From positions 97,690-161,689 of the forward strand of contig CAMDAC010000005.1 of the NCBI GenBank assembly GCA_945888325.1: 64,000 bases of DNA, written 5' to 3'. The DNA comes from Candidatus Sulfopaludibacter sp. SbA3 (GTDB taxonomy: Bacteria > Pseudomonadota > Alphaproteobacteria > Caulobacterales > Hyphomonadaceae). A program made the position numbers and the translations under genes. Shown piece after piece: positions 7,861-15,008 of the stretch. Position 1 is the first letter of the stretch. Each line of letters begins with the position of its first letter. The notes below the pieces were generated by a model that was given only the letters and a program-made list of their open reading frames with translations, did no database searches and was not told where the DNA came from.

Positions 7861-8367
7861 ATGACCGACGATTTCAACCGCTACCAGACCACCGAACTCC
7901 CCCCCGGCTACAGCCAGCTCGCCTGGCACCGGGGCTTCGGCCGCCAGATCGGCCCCCTCTTCGAGAAGCGCGAGAACGGCCACCTGACCCGCGCCTTCCG
8001 GGTCGAGGAGTACCACACCAACGGCATGCTCAACGCGCATGGCGGCATGCTGATGACCTTCGCCGACATGGCCTGGGGCGGCGCGGTCGAGAATGACGAG
8101 GACACCTGGTGGGTGACCGTCCGTCTCCTCTGCGACTTCCTCGCCGGCGCCCCCCTCGGCAGTTTCGTCGAGGGCGACGGCGTCGTTGTCGGCCAGCAGG
8201 ACGACATCATCACGGTCGAAGGCCGCATCTGGACCGGCGACAAGACAATCATGCGCGGCACCGGCATCTTCAAGATCGTCCCCCGCCGCGACGGCGCCCC
8301 GATGCGCGAAGCCGCGGCCGCGAAGGCGAAAGCCTTAACCCCTCTCCCGCTTGCGGAAGAGGGGTAG
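7861..8367 (+). CDS. PaaI-like hotdog-fold thioesterase
   Basis: A 168-residue hotdog protein starting MTDDFNRYQT. ATG 7861 is preferred because the open frame upstream of it overlaps the promoter side of the divergent PLA2-like gene. The conserved helix NAHGGMLMTFADMAWGGA (58-75) is the acyl-CoA thioesterase HGG motif of the PaaI/4HBT family. The product likely hydrolyses acyl-CoA esters in the cytosol, substrate unknown. The last codons run into a GC-rich hairpin (8339-8364: CCCCTC...GAGGGG around CCGC/GCGG), which may serve as a terminator for the convergent pair with terC even though no T-run follows. Confidence 0.85.
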   Translation: MTDDFNRYQTTELPPGYSQLAWHRGFGRQIGPLFEKRENGHLTRAFRVEEYHTNGMLNAHGGMLMTFADMAWGGAVENDEDTWWVTVRLLCDFLAGAPLGSFVEGDGVVVGQQDDIITVEGRIWTGDKTIMRGTGIFKIVPRRDGAPMREAAAAKAKALTPLPLAEEG

Positions 8368-8373
8368 AAGGCT

Positions 8374-9423
8374 TCAGCCCAGCGGCGCCTTTTCCTTCCC
8401 GCCGGTCTTCCACAGCGAGTAGAGGATCGCGCCGCCGAGGAAGGCGATGGTCAGCATCAGCGACCATTGCGGCTCGAGATACGGCACCAGGTGCAGCTCC
8501 TTGTAGAGCAGGAAGTTCCAGAAGATCTTCAGGCCGATCAGCACCAGCACCAGCGACAGGCCGTACTTCAGATACTTGAACCGCGCGATCGCGGCCGCCA
8601 GCATGAAGTACATCGAGCGCAGGCCGAGGATCGCGAAGATGTTCGAGGTGTAGACAATGAACGGGTCCCGGGTGACCGCGAAGATCGCCGGCACGGAGTC
8701 CACTGCAAAGATGATGTCGACCGTCTCCACCATCAGCACACACAGCAGCAGCGGCGTGCCCCACAGCACCATCTTGCCGGTGACCGGGTGCGGTTTGCGC
8801 ACCACGAAATTGTGGTTCTCGATCGTGTCGGTCACCCGCATCCGCTTCTTCAGGAATTTCAGGACCGGGTTGTCGTTGAGGTCCATGTGGTCGTCGTCGC
8901 CGCCACCCGACAGCAGCATCTTGCCGCCCGTGTAGAGCAGGAAAGCGGCGAAGATGTAGAGCACCCAGGTGAACTCGTTGACGATCGCGGCGCCCAGCGA
9001 AATGAAGATCGCCCGGAACACGATCGCGCCGATGATGCCCCAGAACAACACGCGGTGCTGATACTCGCGCGGCACGGCAAAGAAGGTGAACACCATGCCG
9101 ATGACGAAGATGTTGTCGAAGGCGAGCGCGGTTTCCAGCAGGTAGCCGGTGGCAAACTGGATCGTCGCCTGGGCGTTCAGGTTCTCCGGCTCGTTGTAAT
9201 AGGCGGCATCGGGTTGGTAGCCGAAATAGATATAGAAGCCGAAAGCGACGGCGAGCGACGAGAAGCACGCCCACATGATGGCGCTTTTCTTGGGCGAGAC
9301 GACTTCGTCCTTCTTGTTGAGGAGGCCAAGGTCTACCCAGAGCAACAGGGCGATGAAAGACAGGAAGGCGAGCCACAACCAGACGGGTTGGCCCGCATAA
9401 GCAAGGGTCAAGAATTCAGGCAT
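8374..9423 (-). CDS. TerC/Alx-family membrane protein (probable Mn2+ exporter)
   Basis: A 349-residue polytopic membrane protein with about nine hydrophobic segments. TerC signatures are clear: LWVDLGLLNKK near the start, ETALAFDNIFVIGMVF and VETVDIIFAVDSVPAIFAVT with the paired acidic residues inside membrane helices, then FAILGLRSMYF. TerC/Alx proteins are implicated in manganese efflux and metal supply to exported enzymes. Earlier names refer to tellurite resistance, but no other ter genes lie here. It lies downstream of chrA on the same strand with a 136-nt spacer that holds an 8-bp perfect inverted repeat. Confidence 0.9.
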   Translation of the reverse strand: MPEFLTLAYAGQPVWLWLAFLSFIALLLWVDLGLLNKKDEVVSPKKSAIMWACFSSLAVAFGFYIYFGYQPDAAYYNEPENLNAQATIQFATGYLLETALAFDNIFVIGMVFTFFAVPREYQHRVLFWGIIGAIVFRAIFISLGAAIVNEFTWVLYIFAAFLLYTGGKMLLSGGGDDDHMDLNDNPVLKFLKKRMRVTDTIENHNFVVRKPHPVTGKMVLWGTPLLLCVLMVETVDIIFAVDSVPAIFAVTRDPFIVYTSNIFAILGLRSMYFMLAAAIARFKYLKYGLSLVLVLIGLKIFWNFLLYKELHLVPYLEPQWSLMLTIAFLGGAILYSLWKTGGKEKAPLG

Positions 9424-9486
9424 GGGAAATCAAGGGTCCGGAAAGGCGCGCCGCGTCAGCGCAATATCCGTGAGGGATCCGACATC

Positions 9487-9506
9487 GTATCTGCCGCCGC
9501 AGATAC
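9487..9506. repeat. Perfect inverted repeat upstream of terC
   Basis: GTATCTGC and GCAGATAC form an 8-bp perfect stem with a CGCC loop, 64 nt before the terC start. TerC-family genes are often controlled by manganese-sensing yybP-ykoY leaders, but I could not find that motif here. The hairpin may be an operator or part of an RNA leader. Confidence 0.4.
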
Positions 9507-9559
9507 CAGAGGGGCCCGGTTCCAAGTCTGGCGGCAAAATAGTGACTCGCCCCGCGCCG

Positions 9560-10858
9560 TCAAGCGGAACCGGGCAGGGCCAGCCGGACAAGGCTCGCCA
9601 GCGCGCAGGCGATCACGACCAGCACGATGTTGGCCTTGAACCGGATCAGCGCCGTCGCTGCGGCCGCGGCGATCAGCAGCGCCAGCGGGTCCAGCGTCAG
9701 AAAGTCCGGCAAGATCAACGTGTGCCCGGTCGGAAGCTCGGCGGCGAAGGTCGCCCGGAACAGCACGGCGAAGCCGAACACCAGCGCGATCTTGGCAATG
9801 ATCCCGAACACGGCCGCCGTGATCGCCTGCAGCGCGCCGGCCGCCAGCCGGCTGCGGCGCAGCCCCTCGGCAAAGGGCGCGCCGGCAAAGATCCACACGA
9901 AGGACGGCGTAAACGTGCACCAGCTCGCCATCAGCGCGGCCAGCGCCGCCAGCATCAGCCCGCCGCCCTCGGCCTGCCAGCCGGCCATGAAGCCGACGAA
10001 CTGGTTGACCAGCACCAGCGGCCCCGGCGTCGTCTCGGCGAGGCCCAGCCCGTCGATCATCTGCGGCGCCGTCAGCCAGCCTTCCGCCTCGACCGCCTGC
10101 TGCTGGAGGTAGGCGAGCACCGTATACGCCCCGCCGAACGTCACCAGCGCGAGCTTCGAGAACAGCACGCCCACGCGCGTCAGCACATGGTCGGGTCCCA
10201 GCACCGCCAGTGCGCCCGCCAATGGGGCGAGCCACACGCCTGCCCAGACGAGCGCAGTCGCAAACGCCTTTCCCGCTTTCGGCGAGGCGGATTTGGCCCC
10301 GGCGCCCGCGATGTCCGGCGCCGGTCCTGTCAGGCTCCGCGCCAGCCCGAATGCCGCCGCCGCGCCGATCACCAGCGGGAAGGGCAGGGCAAACAGGAAC
10401 AGCGCCAAGAAAGCGAGCGCCGCGATCACCAGATCGCCCCGCGTCTTCAGTGCCCGCTTGCCGACTTTCCAGAGCGCCTCCAGGATGAACCCGATCACCG
10501 CCGCCTTGATGCCGTAGAACAGCGCACTGACGATGGGCGTCGTCCCCAGCGTCGCATAGAGCCAGGTCAGCCCGAACACGATCCCCGCGCCCGGCAGCAC
10601 GAACAGCAAGCCCGCAATGATGCCGCCCCGCACCCCGTGCAGCCGCCAGCCCGCATAGGTCGCCAGCTGCTGCGCCTCGGGTCCCGGCAGCAGCATGCAG
10701 TAATTGAGGGCGTGCAGGTATTCGGTTTCGCCGAGCCATTTCTTCCCGTCGACGAAGATGCGGTGCATCAGCGCGATCTGCCCGGCCGGTCCGCCAAAGC
10801 CGAGACAGCCGATGCGGAAGCTCGCGGCAGTCAGTTCGCCAAGGGTAGGAGTGTTCAT
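9560..10858 (-). CDS. chrA: Chromate transporter, CHR family (two-domain)
   Basis: A 432-residue membrane protein built of two homologous CHR halves. The first half has FGGPAGQIALM and MLLPGPEAQQLATYAGW, the second FGGAYTVLAYLQQQ and ETTPGPLVLVNQFVGFMAGW, as in long-chain ChrA proteins. Chromate/sulfate-type anion efflux powered by membrane potential is the family role. The start was set at ATG 10858 (MNTPTLGEL), which has GAGG about 8 nt upstream. A GTG five codons earlier is possible. No chrB regulator is adjacent. Confidence 0.9.
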   Translation of the reverse strand: MNTPTLGELTAASFRIGCLGFGGPAGQIALMHRIFVDGKKWLGETEYLHALNYCMLLPGPEAQQLATYAGWRLHGVRGGIIAGLLFVLPGAGIVFGLTWLYATLGTTPIVSALFYGIKAAVIGFILEALWKVGKRALKTRGDLVIAALAFLALFLFALPFPLVIGAAAAFGLARSLTGPAPDIAGAGAKSASPKAGKAFATALVWAGVWLAPLAGALAVLGPDHVLTRVGVLFSKLALVTFGGAYTVLAYLQQQAVEAEGWLTAPQMIDGLGLAETTPGPLVLVNQFVGFMAGWQAEGGGLMLAALAALMASWCTFTPSFVWIFAGAPFAEGLRRSRLAAGALQAITAAVFGIIAKIALVFGFAVLFRATFAAELPTGHTLILPDFLTLDPLALLIAAAAATALIRFKANIVLVVIACALASLVRLALPGSA

Positions 10859-11014
10859 CAATAGCCTCGTCACTCATGGCCCAAAGGCCGAAGAGTGGGG
10901 CTTGGGCGCACCCGCCTGTCCGGGCGCCCACACTGGCCCGGTAGGGAGATGACTAGCCGATTTGTAGCGGCCCGCAAGCACCTCCGCTTCAAGGCCCGTT
11001 TAACCCGCCTGCAG

Positions 11015-11043
11015 TTGACTCTTCCGGGCCGCCTCAGTATCCG
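11015..11043 (+). promoter_or_regulatory. Candidate promoter of the his leader
   Basis: TTGACT (11015-11020) and TATCCG (11038-11043) are separated by 17 nt. Initiation about 8 nt after the -10 would fall on or next to the A of the leader ATG at 11051, giving a leaderless or nearly leaderless transcript. The -10 match is moderate. Confidence 0.5.
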
Positions 11044-11050
11044 CCCGGCC

Positions 11051-11089
11051 ATGAACACGCGCCTGCACCACCATCATCATCACGCTTGA
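11051..11089 (+). CDS. Histidine-rich leader peptide (His attenuator)
   Basis: A 12-codon ORF, MNTRLHHHHHHA, with six consecutive His codons (CAC CAC CAT CAT CAT CAC) at 11066-11083 and stop TGA at 11087-11089. It lies 176 nt upstream of hisS in the hisS-hisZ-hisG operon. A run of codons for the operon's end product is the hallmark of a leader peptide that senses charged tRNA-His through ribosome stalling. It has no convincing Shine-Dalgarno and may be translated leaderless. Mixed CAC/CAT usage and the native operon context argue against any cloning-tag artefact. Confidence 0.82.
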   Translation: MNTRLHHHHHHA

Positions 11090-11126
11090 CGCGCCGGCGA
11101 GGCGCGAACCGGTCCGGCTGCGCCTC
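11090..11126 (+). promoter_or_regulatory. Mutually exclusive hairpins of the his attenuator
   Basis: The segment GGCGC at 11101-11105 can pair backwards with GCGCC at 11091-11095 (a 6-bp stem including 11090/11106, 5-nt loop) or forwards with GCGCC at 11120-11124 (a 7-bp stem, 11099-11105 with 11120-11126). The first option starts one base after the leader stop codon. A ribosome finishing the leader would cover 11090-11095 and favour the second hairpin. One stalled at His codons would leave the first free. That geometry matches transcription attenuation. The second hairpin is not followed by a strong T-run, so termination may need a factor or use a later structure. Confidence 0.5.
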
Positions 11127-11215
11127 TGATAGTGTTCCCCTTCCAGAACCGAACCAGAAGATGCAGGCCGAAACCCGGCTCCCGCGCCGCATCGACGCGC
11201 CGCCTTCCCATTCCG

Positions 11216-11236
11216 GCCCGCGCCGTTTAAGCGGGC
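11216..11236 (+). promoter_or_regulatory. Second leader hairpin before hisS
   Basis: GCCCGC (11216-11221) pairs with GCGGGC (11231-11236) around a 9-nt loop, 28 nt before the hisS ATG. It has no T-run. It could be the terminator of the attenuator in a Rho-assisted form, or a pause or translational element. The link to the leader peptide is inference. Confidence 0.35.
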
Positions 11237-11264
11237 TCAGCCTGACACAGGACCTGGAACGACC

Positions 11265-12758
11265 ATGAGCGACAAGGCCAACCCGCCCGCAACCGGCCCC
11301 GCAACCGGCAGGGATCTCGCCCGCAAGCCGCGTGGCTTTCCCGACAAGCGGGAAGGGCTGATCCATGCCCAGGCCCGCCTCGTGGAAACGGTCACCGGCG
11401 TCTACCGCCAGTGGGGCTTCGAAGCACTGGAGACCAGCGCCTTCGAATATGCCGACGCGCTCGGCAAGTTCCTGCCAGATGCCGACCGGCCGAACGCCGG
11501 CGTGTTTGCCATCCAGGACGATGACGAGCAATGGATGGCCCTGCGCTATGACCTGACCGCCCCGCTCGCCCGGTTCGTGGCGGAGCAGGGCCAGGGCCTC
11601 GGCCGTCCTTTCCGCCGCTACGCCGCCGGCCCCGTCTGGCGCAACGAGAAACCCGGCCCCGGCCGGTTCCGCGAATTCTGGCAGTGCGACGCCGACACCG
11701 TCGGCGCGCCCGGCTTCCACGCCGATGCCGAGATGATCGCGATGGGCGCCGAAGCCCTGCGAGCCATCGGCATGAAGCCCGGCGAGTTTGTCATCCGCGT
11801 CAACACCCGCCGCCTGCTCAACGGCGTGCTCGATTCCGTCGGCGCCGAAAACGCAGGCACGCGCCTCGCCATCCTGCGCGCGCTCGACAAGCTCGACCGC
11901 CTCGGCGCCTCCGGCGTCGCCGACCTCCTCGGCGCGGGCCGCAAGGACGAAAGCGGCGACTTCACCAAGGGCGCCGGGCTGGATGCAGCCGCCGTGAAGC
12001 GCGTGCTGGCCTTTGCGGAAGCGGGCGCGGCAACGCGCGCCGTGACGCTCGCCAATCTCGCCAAGGCCGCCGGCTTCACTGAGGAAGGCAAGGCAGGCCT
12101 CGCCGAACTCGAGGCCATCGCTCTCGCGCTCGAAGCCCTCGGCGCGCCGGAGGACGATGTGAAGATCGATCCGTCCGTGGTCAGAGGACTGGAATACTAT
12201 ACCGGCCCCGTCTTCGAGGCCGAGCTGCTGCGCGAGGTCACCGGCGAAGACGGCAAGACCTACCGCATCGGCTCCATCGGCGGCGGTGGGCGCTACGACG
12301 ATCTCGTCGCGCGCTTCACCGGCGAGACCGTGCCCGCCACCGGCTTCTCCATCGGCATCTCGCGCCTCGCCGCCGCGCTCGCCATCCTGGGGGAGGGCGC
12401 GAAACTCGACGGCCCCGTCGTCGTGCTCAATCTGGACAAGGACAATCCGGGTCTCGCGCTCGGCCTTGCCGCTGAACTGCGCCGCGCCGGCCTGCGCGCC
12501 GAGGCCTATATGGGCGCGTCCGGCATGCGCCCGCAGATGAAGTATGCCGACCGCCGCGCCTCGCCCGCCGTCGTCATCGTCGGCGGCGACGAAGTCGCCA
12601 AGGGCACCGTCACGATCAAGGATCTCGAGATGGGCGCGCTGAAGGCGCAGGCGATCACCTCCAACGAGGAATACCGCGAAGCCCGCCCCGGCCAGATCGA
12701 AGTGCCGCGCGACCAGATAGTCGCCGCCGTGCGCGCCATCGTCGAGGCGCAGACATGA
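11265..12758 (+). CDS. hisS: Histidine-tRNA ligase
   Basis: A 497-residue class II aminoacyl-tRNA synthetase. Class II and HisRS motifs are visible: RYDLTAPLARF, RNEKPGPGRFREFWQCDADTVG (motif 2 region, split here for length), GLEYYTGPVFEAEL, GSIGGGGRYDDLV and ATGFSIGISRL, followed by a C-terminal anticodon-binding domain. It charges tRNA-His in the cytosol. It is first gene of hisS-hisZ-hisG, overlapping hisZ by 4 nt, and follows a His-codon leader, so its supply is probably tied to tRNA-His charging. Some alphaproteobacteria have HisRS and tRNA-His that do without G-1. No tRNA-His gene lies in this window to test that. Confidence 0.96.
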   Translation: MSDKANPPATGPATGRDLARKPRGFPDKREGLIHAQARLVETVTGVYRQWGFEALETSAFEYADALGKFLPDADRPNAGVFAIQDDDEQWMALRYDLTAPLARFVAEQGQGLGRPFRRYAAGPVWRNEKPGPGRFREFWQCDADTVGAPGFHADAEMIAMGAEALRAIGMKPGEFVIRVNTRRLLNGVLDSVGAENAGTRLAILRALDKLDRLGASGVADLLGAGRKDESGDFTKGAGLDAAAVKRVLAFAEAGAATRAVTLANLAKAAGFTEEGKAGLAELEAIALALEALGAPEDDVKIDPSVVRGLEYYTGPVFEAELLREVTGEDGKTYRIGSIGGGGRYDDLVARFTGETVPATGFSIGISRLAAALAILGEGAKLDGPVVVLNLDKDNPGLALGLAAELRRAGLRAEAYMGASGMRPQMKYADRRASPAVVIVGGDEVAKGTVTIKDLEMGALKAQAITSNEEYREARPGQIEVPRDQIVAAVRAIVEAQT

Positions 12759-13873
12759 ACCATGACGCCCTGGTGGCGGTCGCGCGCGCGGTGTTTGAAG
12801 CCGCAGGCGGCACGCCCATCGATCCCGATTATGTTCTGCCTGCGGACATTCCTCTGGAACTCTCCGGCGAAGCCGTGCGCGCGCGCCTCTGCGTGTTCAC
12901 CGACAATCGCGGCGCCGAAATGGCGATGCGGCCGGACCTGACGCTCCCCGTGGCGCAGCGCGAAGCGGCGCGGCTGGAAGCCGGCCCTTCGGCCAAGACC
13001 TACACCTACGCCGCGCGCGCCTTCCGTCTTCCCGCCGCGCCGGACGATCCGTTCGAATTCACGCAGGTCGGCCTCGAGCGCTTCGGCTACGCCGCCGTCC
13101 CCTCGGCGGACGCCGAACTCTTCGCACTGGTCCACCGCGCGGTCGAGGCCTGCGGCGTGTCGCCCAAATCCATCGTCACCGGCGACCTCGCGATCTTCCC
13201 GGCCTTCATTGATGCGCTGGATCTTCCCTCCGTCACCACCGACCTCTTGAAGCGCGCCTTCCGGCAGGAGGGCGGCGTGCGCGCCGTACTGGACGCGGCC
13301 TCGCGTCCTCTGGATACGGATGTTCTGGCAGCGCTGGACGCCCCGGACGCCGAAGTGGCGCTCGGCGCCGTGCTCACCGCGCGGGTTGTGCCACTGGTCG
13401 GTGCGCGCAGCCTTGCTGAAATCATCGGTGGCCTGCGGGCTCGCCGCGCCGCGATCGAAGCGGGCGGACTGCCGGACGCGGCCCGCGCCGCGCTGCTGGC
13501 ATTGCGCGAAGTCGATTGTCCGTTGACGGACGCTCCAGCCACGCTGTCGGCCCTCGCGAAGACCTATGGCCTGACCGGCGCCGATGCCGCGCTCGGCGCC
13601 TTCGCGTCACGCGTCGAGAAAATTCTGGCGCTCGTGCCCGGCGCACGCCGCACGGCGGAGTTCCGCGCAGGCTTCGGGCGGCGGTTCACCTATTATGATG
13701 GCTTCGTGTTCGAAGTCCTCGCCGAAGGCCTCGCGCCCACCCAGCCGGTCGCGGCGGGCGGGCGGTATGACGGATTGATTGCCGGCCTCTCAGGGGCCCG
13801 CGTCTCGGCCACCGGCATCGGCGGGGTCGTGCGGCCTGACCGGATGGTGCGTGTACGGAGGACGGGCGCATGA
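12755..13873 (+). CDS. hisZ: ATP phosphoribosyltransferase regulatory subunit
   Basis: A 372-residue HisRS-like protein without tRNA-charging motifs intact. It retains the class II fold cues (MRPDLTLPVAQREAARLE, FTQVGLERFG, GRRFTYYDGFVFEVLA, AAGGRYDGLI) but lacks the HisRS anticodon-binding domain. HisZ forms a hetero-octamer with short HisG, is required for its activity and mediates histidine feedback. The start overlaps hisS by ATGA and the end overlaps hisG by 4 nt, which supports equimolar, coupled synthesis. Confidence 0.93.
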   Translation: MNHDALVAVARAVFEAAGGTPIDPDYVLPADIPLELSGEAVRARLCVFTDNRGAEMAMRPDLTLPVAQREAARLEAGPSAKTYTYAARAFRLPAAPDDPFEFTQVGLERFGYAAVPSADAELFALVHRAVEACGVSPKSIVTGDLAIFPAFIDALDLPSVTTDLLKRAFRQEGGVRAVLDAASRPLDTDVLAALDAPDAEVALGAVLTARVVPLVGARSLAEIIGGLRARRAAIEAGGLPDAARAALLALREVDCPLTDAPATLSALAKTYGLTGADAALGAFASRVEKILALVPGARRTAEFRAGFGRRFTYYDGFVFEVLAEGLAPTQPVAAGGRYDGLIAGLSGARVSATGIGGVVRPDRMVRVRRTGA

Positions 13874-14556
13874 GCCGGCTGACGATTGCGATCCCCTCCA
13901 AGGGCCGCCTCAAGGAACAGACCGAAGCCTGGCTCGCAAGCATCGGCCACCCCTTGCGCCAGATTGGCGGCGAGCGGGGCTACTCCGCCGAGATTGACGG
14001 GCTCGACGCCGAGGTGCGCCTCCTCTCGGCCCGCGAGATCGCGCAGGGCCTGATCGAGGGCAGCCTGCATTTCGGCGTCACGGGAGAGGACCTGCTCCAC
14101 GACCTTGCCCCGGACGGGCCGGAAGATTTCCGGGTCCTGCAGCGGCTCGGCTTCGGCGGCGCGGATGTCGTGGTTGCCGTCCCGCAGGCCTGGTTTGACG
14201 TGGATTCGATGGCCGATCTCGAGGCCGCCGGCGCCGCTTTCCGCAAATCCCATGGCCGCAGGCTCCGCGTGGCCACAAAATATCTGCGCCTGACACGCCG
14301 GTATTTTGCCCAGAAGTCTGTGGGTGAATACCGTCTGGTTGAAAGCGCTGGGGCGACGGAAGCCGCGCCCTCCACCGGCTCGGCCGATGTCATCGTCGAC
14401 ATCACCACCACCGGCGCCACGCTCAAGGCCAACGGTTTGAAGGTCCTGCGCGACGGGGTGATCCTGCAAAGCGAGGCGGCTTTCACGCAATCTGTGCGGG
14501 CAAGCTTCACCGGTGAGGCCAGGGCTGTTGCAGATACGCTGGTTGGCGCGTTTTAG
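13870..14556 (+). CDS. hisG: ATP phosphoribosyltransferase catalytic subunit (short form)
   Basis: A 228-residue short-form HisG (long forms are about 290). It begins LTIAIPSKGRLKEQTEAWL and has the PRPP-binding P-loop-like segment ADVIVDITTTGATLKANGL near the C-terminus. It catalyses ATP + PRPP to phosphoribosyl-ATP, the first and committed step of histidine synthesis. The ACT-like C-terminal domain is absent, as expected when HisZ is present. The gene is the last of the operon. A strong terminator lies about 110 nt downstream. Confidence 0.95.
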   Translation: MSRLTIAIPSKGRLKEQTEAWLASIGHPLRQIGGERGYSAEIDGLDAEVRLLSAREIAQGLIEGSLHFGVTGEDLLHDLAPDGPEDFRVLQRLGFGGADVVVAVPQAWFDVDSMADLEAAGAAFRKSHGRRLRVATKYLRLTRRYFAQKSVGEYRLVESAGATEAAPSTGSADVIVDITTTGATLKANGLKVLRDGVILQSEAAFTQSVRASFTGEARAVADTLVGAF

Positions 14557-14632
14557 GATTTGGATCACAAATTCCGAAAAAATGTTTCGACACATTCTTG
14601 ACACGAATTCGGATTCGATGCCGTATGGCAGG

Positions 14633-14707
14633 GCAAGTTTCTGGGAGGAAACGCTGCAAACGGTGGAGGGGCGCAGCTAGCCGGCAACGGCGCTGCGCCT
14701 CTTTTTT
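14633..14707 (+). ncRNA. Candidate small RNA between hisG and argD
   Basis: A TTGACA box (14598-14603) stands 17 nt before a weak -10 (CCGTAT, 14621-14626). About 75 nt later comes a clean intrinsic terminator. The stretch between has GGAGG-like purine runs and no convincing gene; a 20-codon frame from ATG 14618 (MPYGRASFW...) has no ribosome-binding site. This could be an independent small RNA or simply the 3' end of the his transcript. Confidence 0.3.
14669..14707 (+). terminator. Rho-independent terminator after hisG
   Basis: GGCGCAG (14670-14676) pairs with CTGCGCC (14693-14699) with a 16-nt loop containing an inner GC hairpin (GCCGGC...), then TCTTTTTTG. It ends the hisS-hisZ-hisG unit or the candidate small RNA just upstream. 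Confidence 0.85.
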
Positions 14708-14744
14708 GCATTCCGGGGTCAATTTACCGTCAAACCAGCTGTTC

Positions 14745-14846
14745 CGGCCCGCCCCGTGAGGCGAAGGCCGGGTCCCAGTGCGTCAAGACTTCAGGGGAGA
14801 GTCGAGGGGCGTTGAGCGTCTTGGCGTCCAGAACCCGGCTTCCCGA
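14745..14846. repeat. Degenerate intergenic palindromic repeat
   Basis: Reading the minus strand, this segment begins GGAAGCCGGGTTCTGGA and ends ACTGGGACCCGGCCTTCG, with GCCGGGT (14767-14773) and ACCCGGC (14833-14839) as inverted arms 59 nt apart. The wording parallels the better-preserved element at 24987-25074 (GGCGGAAGCCGGGACCCAG...ACTGGATCCCG), so both look like members of one dispersed, non-coding repeat family typical of alphaproteobacterial intergenic spaces. Confidence 0.5.
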
Positions 14847-14863
14847 TTAACAATAATATAATA

Positions 14864-14897
14864 TCGAATAACGTCAATACAATTTATTGTTATTCGA
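14864..14897. repeat. AT-rich inverted repeat upstream of argD
   Basis: TCGAATAAC (14864-14872) and GTTATTCGA (14889-14897) are perfect 9-bp arms around 16 nt. They lie within an unusually AT-rich stretch (about 14847-14915) that also contains GATCATGATC and GATTAAATC palindromes. It is 110-145 nt before argD and could be a regulator's operator. No known box was recognised. Confidence 0.45.
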
Positions 14898-15008
14898 TCA
14901 TGATCTCGATTAAATCGGCGTAATCTGGCGGGCTGAGTTGACTTAGGGTCCGGCCCCCGCCAAGCGTGGCCGAAACCCCATTCCCGCACTGTTTCCGGAG
15001 CCGCCGAG

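Noticed and set aside
11051..11089. Hexahistidine tag from a cloning vector.
   Set aside because: It is in a natural leader position before hisS, uses mixed CAC/CAT codons, and has no flanking vector sequence; a leader peptide explains it better.
14618..14680. 20-codon ORF MPYGRASFWEET... as a regulatory leader peptide.
   Set aside because: No amino-acid run relevant to argD, no ribosome-binding site, and it runs into the terminator stem.
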